Shown: in pieces, positions 9,402 through 18,622 of the stretch
Layout of the letters: every line of letters starts with the position of its first letter
How positions within the stretch are numbered: the stretch's first letter is position 1
Origin: Pseudomonas sp. KK4
GTDB lineage: Bacteria; Pseudomonadota; Gammaproteobacteria; Pseudomonadales; Pseudomonadaceae
Direction: 5' to 3'
DNA length: 64,000 nt
NCBI RefSeq assembly: GCF_001984065.1
Contig: NZ_LYVP01000004.1
Coordinates: forward strand, 1 to 64,000
Position numbers and translations under genes: made by a program
The notes under the pieces: generated by a model
The model's input: only the letters and a program-made list of their open reading frames with translations
Told to the model about the DNA's origin: nothing
The model's database searches: none

Positions 9402-10583
9402 ATGCCAAAAACCAGTGCCACGCTGCTGATAATCGATGATGACGAAGTAGTGCGCGCGAGCCTCGCCGCCTATTTGGAAGACAGTGGTTTCAGCGTCTTG
9501 CAGGCCAGCAATGGTCAGCAGGGTCTCCAGGTATTCGAGCAAGACAAGCCCGACTTGGTCATCTGCGATCTGCGCATGCCGCAGATGGGCGGGCTCGAAC
9601 TCATTCGCCAGGTCACCGAGATGTCGCCGCAAACCCCGGTGATCGTGGTCTCGGGTGCCGGCGTGATGAACGACGCGGTCGAGGCCCTGCGCCTGGGCGC
9701 GGCGGACTACCTGATCAAACCCCTCGAAGATCTGGCGGTGCTCGAGCACTCTGTGCGTCGGGCCCTGGATCGGGCGCGCCTGCTGCTGGAAAACCAGCGT
9801 TATCGCGAGAAGCTGGAAAAGGCCAACCGCGAGCTCGCCGCCAGCCTGAACCTGCTCCAGGAAGACCAGAATGCAGGTCGCCAGGTGCAGATGAACATGC
9901 TGCCGGTCAGCCCCTGGACCATCGACGATTTCAAGTTCGCGCACCAGATCATCCCGTCGTTGTACCTGTCGGGTGATTTCGTTGACTACTTCCGGGTCGA
10001 TGAGCGTCGGGTAGCGTTCTACCTGGCGGACGTTTCCGGGCATGGCGCTTCTTCAGCCTTCGTCACCGTGCTGCTGAAGTTCATGACCACGCGCCTGTTG
10101 TTCGAATCCAAGCGCAGCGGCACCTTGCCGGAATTCAAGCCTTCAGAGGTACTTGGTCATATCAACCGGGGCCTGATCAGTTGTAAGCTGGGTAAACACG
10201 TCACAATGGTCGGTGGAGTCATCGACGAGGAGACAGGTTTGTTGACCTATAGCATCGGCGGACATTTGCCGTTGCCTGTGTTGTACACCCCCGACAGTGT
10301 TCGTTATCTGGAAGGGCGTGGCCTGCCGGTGGGGCTCTTCAACGAAGCCACCTACGAAGACCACGTGCTGGAACTGCCACCGACGTTCAGCCTGACGCTG
10401 ATGTCTGATGGCATACTGGACCTTTTGCCAGAACCCACACTCAAAGAGAAAGAAGCTGCGTTGCCCCAACGGGTCAAGGCAGCGGGCGGCAGCCTGGATG
10501 GTCTGCGGCAGGTTTTTGGATTGGCCACGCTAGGGGAGATGCCGGATGATATCGCCCTGTTGGTGTTGAGCAGGAATCTTTAA
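9402..10583 (+). CDS. rssB: Response regulator with PP2C-type phosphatase domain (RssB)
   Basis: This 393-residue protein has an N-terminal receiver (about 6-120; acidic DDDE, phosphoacceptor Asp in LVICDLRMPQ, Lys in YLIKPLEDL). A helical linker spans about 130-170. A SpoIIE-type serine phosphatase domain follows (about 190-390; DFVDYFRVDERRVAFYLADVSGHG and LMSDGILDLLP). In P. aeruginosa the equivalent pair (PA2798-PA2797) acts in partner switching that influences RpoS. It dephosphorylates, presumably, the STAS protein encoded next, with which it overlaps by 1 nt. The ATG at 9402 gives the expected receiver start; an upstream in-frame extension from 9273 is unlike the family. Confidence 0.88.
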   Translation: MPKTSATLLIIDDDEVVRASLAAYLEDSGFSVLQASNGQQGLQVFEQDKPDLVICDLRMPQMGGLELIRQVTEMSPQTPVIVVSGAGVMNDAVEALRLGAADYLIKPLEDLAVLEHSVRRALDRARLLLENQRYREKLEKANRELAASLNLLQEDQNAGRQVQMNMLPVSPWTIDDFKFAHQIIPSLYLSGDFVDYFRVDERRVAFYLADVSGHGASSAFVTVLLKFMTTRLLFESKRSGTLPEFKPSEVLGHINRGLISCKLGKHVTMVGGVIDEETGLLTYSIGGHLPLPVLYTPDSVRYLEGRGLPVGLFNEATYEDHVLELPPTFSLTLMSDGILDLLPEPTLKEKEAALPQRVKAAGGSLDGLRQVFGLATLGEMPDDIALLVLSRNL

Positions 10584-11065
10584 TGAGTACCGGTAGAATC
10601 CAGTTCGCCGAGCAGGACGGCACCTTCGTCCTCAAGTTCGTCGGTGAAGTTCGCCTGACCCTGTGTTCGGCGTTGGATGCGACTATTGAGAAAATCTTCA
10701 CCGCGATGAATTTCAACGCGATCGTGATCGATTTGACCGAAACCCGCAGCATCGACAGCACCACGCTTGGCTTGTTGGCCAAACTGTCGATCCTGTCGCG
10801 GCAGAAAGTCGGCCTGCTGCCGACCGTCGTCACCACCCACGAAGACATCACCCGTCTGTTGCAGTCCATGGGCTTCGAGCAGGTGTTCAACATCGTCGAC
10901 AAACCCATTCCATGCCCGGAATGCCTGGATGATCTGCCGGATCAGGACCAGTCCGAAGAAGTGGTGCGGATCAAGGTGCTGGAAGCGCACAAGATCCTCA
11001 TGGGGCTGAACGATTCCAACCGTGAAGCGTTCCATGACCTGGTGAATGCGCTGGAGCGGCATTGA
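10583..11065 (+). CDS. rssC: STAS-domain anti-sigma factor antagonist (RssC)
   Basis: This 160-residue protein has a STAS domain over about residues 1-100. TRSIDSTTLGLLAKLSIL carries the serine/threonine usually phosphorylated in SpoIIAA-like antagonists. It has an extra C-terminal tail of about 60 residues with CPECLDDLPDQD and a helical end. The start overlaps the rssB stop (TAATG), so it is coupled to its likely phosphatase. It is known in P. aeruginosa as the third arm of the RssA/B/C control of RpoS. The kinase RssA is not encoded adjacent here. Confidence 0.87.
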   Translation: MSTGRIQFAEQDGTFVLKFVGEVRLTLCSALDATIEKIFTAMNFNAIVIDLTETRSIDSTTLGLLAKLSILSRQKVGLLPTVVTTHEDITRLLQSMGFEQVFNIVDKPIPCPECLDDLPDQDQSEEVVRIKVLEAHKILMGLNDSNREAFHDLVNALERH

Positions 11066-11095
11066 TCCGCTGAAGTGATGGGGCGACTGTAAGTA

Positions 11096-11194
11096 CGCTT
11101 TCGCGAGCAAGCCCGCTCCCACTGGGGGGCATGCCTGACACAAATTTCGGGTACAGCATTGATCACTGTGGGAGCGGGCTTGCTCGCGAAGGCG
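11096..11194. repeat. REP inverted pair
   Basis: Oppositely oriented units lie at 11096-11122 and 11168-11194. They carry the same GCGGGCTTGCTCGCGA core as the other pairs, in the gap between convergent rssC and tal. Confidence 0.9.
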
Positions 11195-11240
11195 TCAGTC
11201 TAATCACCACTGGCCCCATGCCAAGCCAGCTTGCTGGAAC

Positions 11241-11276
11241 AAAAAAAGGGCGAACCCACCAGGGTTCGCCCTTTTT
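11241..11276. terminator. Bidirectional terminator between rssC and tal
   Basis: GGGCGAACCC (11248-11257) pairs perfectly with GGGTTCGCCC (11262-11271). An A7 run lies to the left and TTTTT to the right. It is positioned to stop both rssC and tal transcripts. Confidence 0.93.
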
Positions 11277-11293
11277 CATTGCGGTCACTCAAA

Positions 11294-12220
11294 TCACAGC
11301 TTGGCCTGCAGCAGTGCCTCGAGTTTCTCCTGGTCCCGGGCAAACTGACGGATGCCCTCGGCCAGCTTCTCGGTGGCCATGGCGTCTTCGTTGGACAACC
11401 AGCGGAACTGATTTTCGTTGAGGATCAGGCGGGCTTCGCCAGCATGCCCCGGCGCCAGCTTGCGCTCCAGCTTGCCGGTGTCGGCCGCCAGTTTGTCGAT
11501 CAGGTCCGGGCTGATGGTCAGGCGGTCGCAACCGGCCAGTTGTTCGATCTGGCTAAGGTTGCGGAAGCTGGCACCCATGACCACGGTTTTGTAACCGTTG
11601 GCCTTGTAGTAGTTGTAGATACGCGTCACCGACTGCACGCCCGGATCATCCGCGCCCGTGTACTCGTTGCCGGTGGCTTTCTTGTACCAGTCGTAGATAC
11701 GGCCCACGAACGGCGAAATCAGGAACACACCCGCATCAGCGCACGCAGCAGCCTGGGCGAAGGAAAACAGCAGGGTCAGGTTGGTCTGGATGCCTTCCTT
11801 TTCCAGGATCTCGGCGGCACGGATGCCTTCCCAGGTGGAGGCGATCTTGATCAGCACGCGGTCACGGCCGATGCCGGCCTTTTCGTACAGTTCGATCAGG
11901 CGGTGCGCACGCTTGAGCACGGCATCGGTGTCGAACGACAGACGCGCATCCACCTCAGTGGAAATACGCCCGGGAATCACTTTGAGAATTTCCTGGCCTA
12001 CCGCAACGCCGAAACGGTCGCTGGCCAGACCCACATCACCCTTGCAGTCGCGGACACAGGCGTTGAGCAGGTCGGCATAACCGGTGATGGCCGCCGCCTT
12101 GAGCAACAGGGAAGGGTTGGTGGTGGCATCCACCGGTTTGACGCGGGCGATGGCTTCGAAGTCGCCGGTGTCGGCAACCACGGTGGTCATTTGCTTGAGT
12201 TGTTCCAGCTTGGAAGTCAT
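11294..12220 (-). CDS. tal: Transaldolase
   Basis: This 308-residue cytoplasmic enzyme of the non-oxidative pentose phosphate path transfers dihydroxyacetone between sedoheptulose-7-P and glyceraldehyde-3-P. The Schiff-base lysine is in [12 protein letters not shown] (about residue 125). The DATTNPSLL segment near the N-terminus is diagnostic. Length equals that of the TalB class. The start [10 protein letters not shown] at 12220 was preferred; the frame extends upstream to 12283 without support. It is convergent with rssC, an order I recall from P. aeruginosa. Confidence 0.96.
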   Translation of the reverse strand: MTSKLEQLKQMTTVVADTGDFEAIARVKPVDATTNPSLLLKAAAITGYADLLNACVRDCKGDVGLASDRFGVAVGQEILKVIPGRISTEVDARLSFDTDAVLKRAHRLIELYEKAGIGRDRVLIKIASTWEGIRAAEILEKEGIQTNLTLLFSFAQAAACADAGVFLISPFVGRIYDWYKKATGNEYTGADDPGVQSVTRIYNYYKANGYKTVVMGASFRNLSQIEQLAGCDRLTISPDLIDKLAADTGKLERKLAPGHAGEARLILNENQFRWLSNEDAMATEKLAEGIRQFARDQEKLEALLQAKL

Positions 12221-12421
12221 GGGCGTGCTCTGTCCTATGGGTCTGATGACATTACCCGAGCGCTGACAGCCACTCAAGGGCACATGCGTGTATAGAGCGC
12301 CCCGGTGGCAACATCCTGAAAACGGCTGTTTGAAAGGCGGGGCGTGATACCGATAAATACGATGCCAAAACGAGTCACAGGTTCAAAACACCTGATCGTC
12401 AGCGCCCCGCGAGGCGGAGCA

Positions 12422-13387
12422 CTATGGCGGATTAAGCAAGGTCTTGACCGCCGACTTGGCCGGTTTCGGTTGACCATCGGCGGTCAGCAGGCCGAAATTC
12501 TTCTCCCGCTCGTCGCTGCCCGAATCAGTGTTTTTCCATTCATAGATCGATGTCAGGCCAATGTTCTGTTTTCTCACGTCAGTGATGAACGCGCTGATTT
12601 TGCTCGCTTGGCCATCGTTGCCGCCGTTGGAACCTAGCGCCGACACGCCCCACTCACTGATAACCCCCGGCAGATGAAAGTTCTGCGCAATGAACGCCTG
12701 GGCATTGCTGACCTGGGTCGGCGTCATGCCATAGGGGTGATAGGAGATGGCGCTCAGGCATTTGGGGTATTCACTGACGATTCTGTTGAGCGCCACTGTC
12801 GACGCAGAGCCGGCACTCGGCGGCCGCGCGAAACCGAACCCGATCACCGGCGTCGACGCAGGTTGCTGCTGCAGCGAGCTGCAAACGGCGCTCATGAACG
12901 GAACGAAAGTGGTATCGAAACTCCCGGTCGGCCAATAGGTGCCCAGATCAGGCTCGTTCCATATCTCGATCGCGACCAGTTGCGAGCCGTAGGACCTTTC
13001 CAGGCCCATGACCGAACCGGCGAAGCTTGCGCCGGCGGCAGCGAGTTCAGCGGTGTTGCCTGGCGTGGACGTCAGAGCCTTGGTCGAGCGCACGGTCAGC
13101 AGTACCGGCAACCCGGCGGAGCGGGCGGCGGCGAACGCATCGCTGACCTGCTTTTGGTACGCCGCGCCGCCCAGGCTGTTGGTCCAGACGCCAAAGCGCA
13201 CGAAGCCGAACCCCTGCGCCTTGATGTCCTCGGCGTCCGCGGGGGCGAAGTTCTGGATCTTGACCTGCACTCCGACGGTCTTGTTGGCGGCCAGTGCCGG
13301 AAACAGGTCGCTGGCATTCACCTGGCTGGTTGCACCGAGCATGAACAGGGTCGAGACGGTAAGCCGTTTCCAATGTGCTGAATTCAT
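12422..13387 (-). CDS. Secreted clan-A glycoside hydrolase of the EPS locus
   Basis: This 321-residue protein has a signal peptide (cleavage near SQVNA-S, about residue 25) and a TIM-barrel hydrolase pattern. A probable acid/base Glu is in IEIWNEPD (about 145) and a nucleophile Glu in GVISEWG (about 245). This is the layout of retaining GH5/GH39/GH51-like enzymes; PslG of the Psl locus is a functional analogue. It is divergent from the EPS operon and shares its promoter region, so it likely trims or releases the polymer in the periplasm. GAGGAG precedes the ATG at 13387. Family number and substrate are not assigned. Confidence 0.82.
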   Translation of the reverse strand: MNSAHWKRLTVSTLFMLGATSQVNASDLFPALAANKTVGVQVKIQNFAPADAEDIKAQGFGFVRFGVWTNSLGGAAYQKQVSDAFAAARSAGLPVLLTVRSTKALTSTPGNTAELAAAGASFAGSVMGLERSYGSQLVAIEIWNEPDLGTYWPTGSFDTTFVPFMSAVCSSLQQQPASTPVIGFGFARPPSAGSASTVALNRIVSEYPKCLSAISYHPYGMTPTQVSNAQAFIAQNFHLPGVISEWGVSALGSNGGNDGQASKISAFITDVRKQNIGLTSIYEWKNTDSGSDEREKNFGLLTADGQPKPAKSAVKTLLNPP

Positions 13388-13472
13388 GTCTGTTCTCCTC
13401 ATGAGAAATGACATCAGTCATTAATTATCCCGTTACTTGCAGTTCGATAGTCGTTAAGGCTCGAAGTGCACG

Positions 13473-13528
13473 AATGTTATTTTTTGTCGGGTTATCCATG
13501 TTAGATAACCGGCGTTATTTTTGGTCCG
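13473..13528 (+). promoter_or_regulatory. EPS-locus shared motif, two copies upstream of wzb
   Basis: AATGTTAT-TTTTT-GTCGG lies at 13473-13490 and a weaker GGCGTTAT-TTTTG-GTCCG at 13511-13528. Between them GGTTATC (13490-13496) and GATAACC (13504-13510) form an inverted repeat. The first copy ends about 180 nt before the wzb start, the same distance as the second copy before yjbE. Function is inferred from repetition at other EPS promoters. Confidence 0.6.
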
Positions 13529-13668
13529 GCAATTGTGTTTGGGTGGTTTTCCGGGGCGTGGTACTTAATGCACTAAGTCTCGCAGGCCAATCTATTTCTG
13601 AACACAGGAAGATCTTGTGGGTTCATTGAAATTCGTCTGGCGTATTGGCATTAAACGGAAAAGTCATC

Positions 13669-14109
13669 TTGTTCAAAAAGATTCTGGTTGTTTGCGTGGG
13701 CAACATTTGCCGCAGTCCCACGGCAGAGTTGTTGTTGCGTAACGCGCTGGCAACTTCACCCATCACCGTGGCCTCTGCAGGCCTGGCCGCGCGGGTCGGC
13801 GAAGGCATGGAACCGGCGGCGCGGGAGCTTCTCGAAGACCGCGGGCACAGTGCCCAGGCGTTTAGAGCACGGCAGCTGACCCCGGACATCGTCAATGAAT
13901 CAGACCTGATTCTGGTGATGGAAAAAGAGCACGTAAAACAAGTTCTGAAGATTGCATCCCACGCCAGGGGCAAAGTGTTTCTTCTCGGCAAGTGGCAGAG
14001 CGAACGAGAAATACAGGACCCTTATCGTCAAGGCAAAGCCGCATTTATTCATGCCCATGCATTGATCGAAGATGCTGTTGGCTCATGGGCGCAGCGCCTC
14101 GGACATTGA
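13669..14109 (+). CDS. wzb: Low-molecular-weight protein tyrosine phosphatase (Wzb-like)
   Basis: This 146-residue cytoplasmic phosphatase is presumed to dephosphorylate the tyrosine kinase encoded next. The catalytic loop CVGNICRS (Cys9, Arg15) opens the protein, and the general-acid segment DPYRQG lies near residue 120. A TTG at 13669 with GGA nine nt upstream is the best start; an earlier TTG at 13645 is possible. The gene is the first of the EPS assembly operon and starts 39 nt before wzc. Confidence 0.88.
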   Translation: MFKKILVVCVGNICRSPTAELLLRNALATSPITVASAGLAARVGEGMEPAARELLEDRGHSAQAFRARQLTPDIVNESDLILVMEKEHVKQVLKIASHARGKVFLLGKWQSEREIQDPYRQGKAAFIHAHALIEDAVGSWAQRLGH

Positions 14110-14148
14110 TCAATATTCTTCAGACCCGTGAATGGTAAGAACAGACTT

Positions 14149-16371
14149 ATGCAGTTACCGTCAGTAATCGGCACCCGGGACAACGAACGAGACGATATTG
14201 ATCTTCTCGGTATATTCGGCACTTTGATCGACCAGAAGTGGCTGATCGGCGCGCTCACCGGTGCCTTCATGGTCACCGGTGTCGCTTATGCGGTTCTGGC
14301 CACGCCTGTGTACCTGGCCAACGCCCTGGTGCAAGTCGAGCCGAAAAAGAACGACATGCTGGGCTTTTCCGATCTCAACAGCATGCTCGGCGGCCAATCG
14401 CCGTCGGTGACGGAAATCGGCATCATCAAGTCCCGCGCGGTCATCGGCAAAACCGTCGACGATCTGCACCTGGACATCGACGTCACCCCCAACACCTTTC
14501 CGCTGGTTGGTGGTTTTCTCGCTCGCCGCTTTCGGGGTGACACCCCGCAGAGTGTTGCAGCGCCACGCATGGGCCTGAACAGCTACGCCTGGGGCGGTGA
14601 GCGGCTGGAGATCGCGCGGCTCAAGGTGCCGAATGAGCTCTTGGGCAAGAAGCTGACGCTGATTGCCGGTGAGCAACACGCCTTCCAGCTGTTCGACGAC
14701 AACGACAACCTGCTGGCCGAAGGCGTTGCCGGCAGCGCCTTTGCGCACGACGGGGTCGAGGGATTGATCGCGCAATTGCAGGCGAACCCCGGTACCCGTT
14801 TCGAGGTGGTGCGCAACCCCCGGATCGTTACCATCCAGAACTACCAGGACGCGCTGGATATTTCCGAGCAAGGCAAGGAGTCCGGCATCATCCGCCTGGC
14901 CCTGGCCAGCAGCGACGCCGCCGAGGCGGTGCAGATCCTCAATAAAATCTCCTCGTTGTACGTCGAGCAAAACGTGCAGCGCACCTCCGCCGAAGCGGCG
15001 CAGAGCCTGGATTTCCTGCAAGGCCAGTTGCCCCAGGTCAAGCGTGACCTGGCCAAGGCCAGCGAGGCGCTCAACGCCTATCAGACCCGCGGCAAGACCG
15101 TGAACATCTCCCTCGAAACCCAATCGGTGCTGGAACAGATCGTCGGGCTCGACACGCGCATTTCCGAATTGAAAATGCAGCAGGCGGAGCTGGATCGCAA
15201 ATTCACCAAACAGCATCCCGCGTACCGCGCCCTGATGACCCAAATCGGCGAATTGACCCAGCAACAGAAGGCGCTGGAGAGCAAATCCCAGAACCTGCCA
15301 GCCACCCAGCAAGAGTTGCTGAACCTGACCCGCGATGTGGAAGTGGCGTCGCAGATCTACACCCAACTGCTGAACAAATCCCAGGAACTGGACATCGTCC
15401 GCGCGGGCGCTGTGGGCAATGCGCGCTTGATCGACGCCGCGGATGTCGACCTGACCAGCCCGGTCAAGCCGCGCAAGGCCCTGATCGTGTTGATCGCGAC
15501 CTTCCTCGGCGCCTTTGTCGGCGTGGCCCTGGTGCTGCTGCGCAAATCCCTGAGCCGCGGGCTGGAAGGGCCGGAAGCCATCGAGCAACTCGGCCTGCCG
15601 GTGTACGCCTCGATTCCCTACAGCGCGCTGCAACAGGAAGAAGACACTAAAAAAGGTCGCGCCAAGGGGGATGCGGACGCCTACCTGTTGGCCCTGCGCA
15701 ACCCGACGGACCTGTCCATCGAGTCGATCCGCAGCCTGCGCACCTGCCTGCACTTCGCAGCGCTGGATTCGACCAACAACCGCATCATGATTTCCGGTCC
15801 CAGCCCCCAGGTCGGCAAAACCTTCGTCTCGTCCAACCTCGCGGCGGTCATGGCGCAAAGCGGGCAGCGGGTGGTGCTGATCGATGCCGACATGCGCAAG
15901 GGGCATCTGCACAAGACGCTCAATACGCCGATCAGCAATGGCCTGTCGGACCTGCTGGTCAAGCGTTGCAGCATCGACCAGGCAATCAACACCGTCGAAG
16001 TCGACAACCTGCATTTCATCAGCCGCGGACAGGTTCCGCCCAATCCGTCGGAGTTGCTGATGCACGCCAACTTCCGCGAGCTGATGACCGAGCTCAGCGA
16101 GCGCTATGACGTGGTGATCATCGACACGCCGCCGCTGCTGGCGGTGACCGACGCGGCAATTGTCGGGCGTGAAGCAGGCATCAGCCTGATCGTCACCCGC
16201 TTCGCGGTGAACCCGGCCAAAGAAATCGAATTGACCATCCGCCGCTTTGCCCAGAACGGCATCGAGTTGAAGGGGGCCGTGTTCAACGGCGTCGAGAAAC
16301 GTGCCGCCAGCTACTACGGCAACGGTGGGTACGGTTATTACAACTACGAATACGCGTCCGACAAATCCTGA
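14149..16371 (+). CDS. wzc: Polysaccharide co-polymerase / tyrosine autokinase (Wzc)
   Basis: This 740-residue inner-membrane protein controls chain length and export. A Wzz-type N-terminal domain with a membrane helix at about 30-50 leads to a long periplasmic helical region (about 60-430, with coiled-coil at about 280-400). A second helix lies near 445-465 and a BY-kinase domain follows. Kinase motifs are Walker A GPSPQVGKTF, Walker A' VVLIDADMR and Walker B DVVIIDTPP. The tail is a tyrosine cluster (SYYGNGGYGYYNYEYA), the usual autophosphorylation site. ATG 14149 was chosen; an in-frame GTG at 14128 is possible. Confidence 0.93.
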   Translation: MQLPSVIGTRDNERDDIDLLGIFGTLIDQKWLIGALTGAFMVTGVAYAVLATPVYLANALVQVEPKKNDMLGFSDLNSMLGGQSPSVTEIGIIKSRAVIGKTVDDLHLDIDVTPNTFPLVGGFLARRFRGDTPQSVAAPRMGLNSYAWGGERLEIARLKVPNELLGKKLTLIAGEQHAFQLFDDNDNLLAEGVAGSAFAHDGVEGLIAQLQANPGTRFEVVRNPRIVTIQNYQDALDISEQGKESGIIRLALASSDAAEAVQILNKISSLYVEQNVQRTSAEAAQSLDFLQGQLPQVKRDLAKASEALNAYQTRGKTVNISLETQSVLEQIVGLDTRISELKMQQAELDRKFTKQHPAYRALMTQIGELTQQQKALESKSQNLPATQQELLNLTRDVEVASQIYTQLLNKSQELDIVRAGAVGNARLIDAADVDLTSPVKPRKALIVLIATFLGAFVGVALVLLRKSLSRGLEGPEAIEQLGLPVYASIPYSALQQEEDTKKGRAKGDADAYLLALRNPTDLSIESIRSLRTCLHFAALDSTNNRIMISGPSPQVGKTFVSSNLAAVMAQSGQRVVLIDADMRKGHLHKTLNTPISNGLSDLLVKRCSIDQAINTVEVDNLHFISRGQVPPNPSELLMHANFRELMTELSERYDVVIIDTPPLLAVTDAAIVGREAGISLIVTRFAVNPAKEIELTIRRFAQNGIELKGAVFNGVEKRAASYYGNGGYGYYNYEYASDKS

Positions 16372-16412
16372 GTTTCAGTTTTCGTCATTACATGCATGGA
16401 AGTGGGTGGCTT

Positions 16413-17495
16413 GTGAAAAAAATACTGCACGTGGCCGAAACGATCAAAGGTGGCGTTGCCACGGTTATTCGCACGATATCGGCACTGCCCGAGGGCGAGA
16501 CGGCGGACTATGAACTGGTCTACCTGATCCCCTTCGATCAGCGCAAAGAGTTGCACGGCATCGATGAGCGACAGATCAGAACCTTCGACCGCAACAAGCG
16601 CGATGTGCTGTCGCTGCTGCGCTTCGCCTGGCAAATAGCCCGGGTGATTCTCAAGGAGAAACCCCAGGTCGTGCACTTGCACAGCACCTTTTCCGGGGTG
16701 ATCGGGCGCTGTGTGTGCCTGGTCCTGCGGCCCTGGCGCGCTCCGAAAATCGTCTATTGCCCCCATGCCTTTTCGTTCCTGATGGAAAGCTCGCCGACCA
16801 AGCAGAAAATCTATTCGCTGGTCGAACGGATGCTGCAGAAGGTCACGGACGTGATCATCTGCGTCAGCCAGTACGAACTGGACAAGGCCGCCGCTTTTGG
16901 TATCGATCGCCATCGGATGAAGCTGATCTACAACGGTATTGATCACAAGGACGATCAGCCGAACGCCAGTGAACAAGCGCCGATCCATCTGCTGTTCGTC
17001 GGCCGGCTCGACTACCAGAAAGGCTTCGATGTGCTGCTCAAGGCTTTCGCCAAGGCTCAGCGCAAGGATATGAAACTGACGGTGGTGGGCAGTGCGGTGA
17101 ACGAGGATTCGGTCGATTGCCCGCCAATGGATGCGGTCGAGTACCTACCCTGGGTCACGCCGGCTGAAGTCAATGCGCTCTACCGCAAAGCCGATGCTCT
17201 GATTGTCCCGAGTCGCTGGGAAGGCTTCGCCATGGTGCCTCTGGAAGGCATGGCCATGGGGTTGCCGGTGATTGCCAGTGACTGCACCTCATTGCCCGAG
17301 TTGGTCACCCACGGGGTCACGGGCTACATCTTTCCCACCGGCGATCACCAGGCCCTGGCCCGAGTTTTGTTGAACATCCACAAGCCCGGGTTGCAGGACC
17401 TTGGCGTCGCGGGTCGCAAGACCGTGCGCGAACGCTTCAGTGCCGCGCTGATGATCCGCCAGACCTATGACGTGTATTCCGCTCAAACCCATTAA
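16413..17495 (+). CDS. Family 4 glycosyltransferase
   Basis: This 360-residue cytoplasmic GT-B enzyme adds a sugar to the lipid-linked EPS repeat. The N-terminus MKKILHVAETIKGGVATVI is typical of GT4. The C-terminal nucleotide-sugar domain has LLFVGRLDYQKGFDVLLKAF and the EX7E motif in PSRWEGFAMVPLEGMAMG. The GTG at 16413 was favoured because it begins at the core strand and has a G-rich ribosome site; an ATG at 16392 would add seven residues. It is the only clear non-initiating glycosyltransferase in the locus. Donor and linkage are unknown. Confidence 0.88.
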   Translation: MKKILHVAETIKGGVATVIRTISALPEGETADYELVYLIPFDQRKELHGIDERQIRTFDRNKRDVLSLLRFAWQIARVILKEKPQVVHLHSTFSGVIGRCVCLVLRPWRAPKIVYCPHAFSFLMESSPTKQKIYSLVERMLQKVTDVIICVSQYELDKAAAFGIDRHRMKLIYNGIDHKDDQPNASEQAPIHLLFVGRLDYQKGFDVLLKAFAKAQRKDMKLTVVGSAVNEDSVDCPPMDAVEYLPWVTPAEVNALYRKADALIVPSRWEGFAMVPLEGMAMGLPVIASDCTSLPELVTHGVTGYIFPTGDHQALARVLLNIHKPGLQDLGVAGRKTVRERFSAALMIRQTYDVYSAQTH

Positions 17496-17509
17496 GTAGA
17501 TTTCCGCTT

Positions 17510-18622
17510 ATGAACGTAACGATTCTGCACGGCTACAGCGCCTCCAATTCCGGTGATGGCCTGCTCGTGGATCTGGCCATTGCCCTGGTGCAGCGCAACT
17601 TTGGCGCCGACACCTCGATCAGTGTGGTGGCTTCGGACCCGCAGTCATTCAGCTACTTGCCGCACAAGCGGTTCGACGCGCCGGTGATGGCGGCCAAGGG
17701 ACTGGGACGGGTCAAGCAAGCGGTGTTTCTCAACCAGTCCTACGCAGGGCTGGCCAATCTGTTGAAGAGCAGTGATTTGATCGTCGGCGTGGGCGGCGGT
17801 TACATGCGCTCCAAAAGTGCCTTCGAACACATCAAGTTGAAACTGGGCCACGCCAAGCAACTGGAAACGGCGATCATCAGCAAAGTCCCGTCGGTTTACT
17901 TGCCGCAAAGCATCGGCCCGTTCCACGGTGAGAGCCGCCAGATCGTCGAGCATTACGCCAGTGCCGATGCGGTGTTCGTGCGCGACAACAGGTCGTCGGC
18001 GATATTCGAGGCCTGTGAAAACGTCTACCGGGCGCCGGACCTGGCGGTGCAGGCGCTGGCCAGCAAGATCCTCATGCAACCCAAGTTCACCCGTTGTGCC
18101 GCGTCGCCGGCGACGGTTTGCGTGGTGCTGCGCAAGCCGCCAGAGTGGAGCAAAGAGAAGAAGCTTGCCTACGTGGCCAATCTGAAGGTGCTGCTGCAGC
18201 GCTTGAAGAACAAGAGCAAGGTTGTGTGCGCGGTGCAAAGCGCGGTGCGGGGCAATGACGATGGCGCGTTTTATCGCGAGCTGGGCATTACCGAAGAGTT
18301 GCTGTCGTTGAAGGCGACCCTGTCCAAGTATCAGCCGGACCTGGTGATTTCCGTGCGCCTGCACGGCGCCATCGAATCGCTGTTGGCGGGCGTTCCGGCA
18401 TTCCACATCAGCTACGAACGCAAAGGCTTCGGCGCCTATCAGGACATGGGCGTGGAAGACTGGGTGATCAATGGCGGCGACATCGACGTCGACACCATCA
18501 TCAACACTGTTTACGCGCCGAACGCCCTGTCGGGTTTCGGCAAGCGCCTGACCGACACCTGCCGAGAAATCGAAGCCAAGACCGTGATCATGGACGACAT
18601 CATCAAAGGCATCGTTCGATGA
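17510..18622 (+). CDS. Polysaccharide pyruvyl transferase family protein
   Basis: This 370-residue protein is of the PS_pyruv_trans family (as in CsaB, WcaK, EpsO), which transfers pyruvate from PEP to form ketal groups on sugars. Family features are the N-terminal LHGYSASNSGDGLLV, the central GVGGGYMRSKS, the PQSIGPF segment and the C-terminal VISVRLHGAIESLLAGVP. It is probably cytoplasmic, acting on the lipid-linked repeat. It follows the glycosyltransferase by 14 nt and overlaps the flippase by 4 nt. Pyruvylation would add negative charge to the polymer; not proven here. Confidence 0.87.
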   Translation: MNVTILHGYSASNSGDGLLVDLAIALVQRNFGADTSISVVASDPQSFSYLPHKRFDAPVMAAKGLGRVKQAVFLNQSYAGLANLLKSSDLIVGVGGGYMRSKSAFEHIKLKLGHAKQLETAIISKVPSVYLPQSIGPFHGESRQIVEHYASADAVFVRDNRSSAIFEACENVYRAPDLAVQALASKILMQPKFTRCAASPATVCVVLRKPPEWSKEKKLAYVANLKVLLQRLKNKSKVVCAVQSAVRGNDDGAFYRELGITEELLSLKATLSKYQPDLVISVRLHGAIESLLAGVPAFHISYERKGFGAYQDMGVEDWVINGGDIDVDTIINTVYAPNALSGFGKRLTDTCREIEAKTVIMDDIIKGIVR

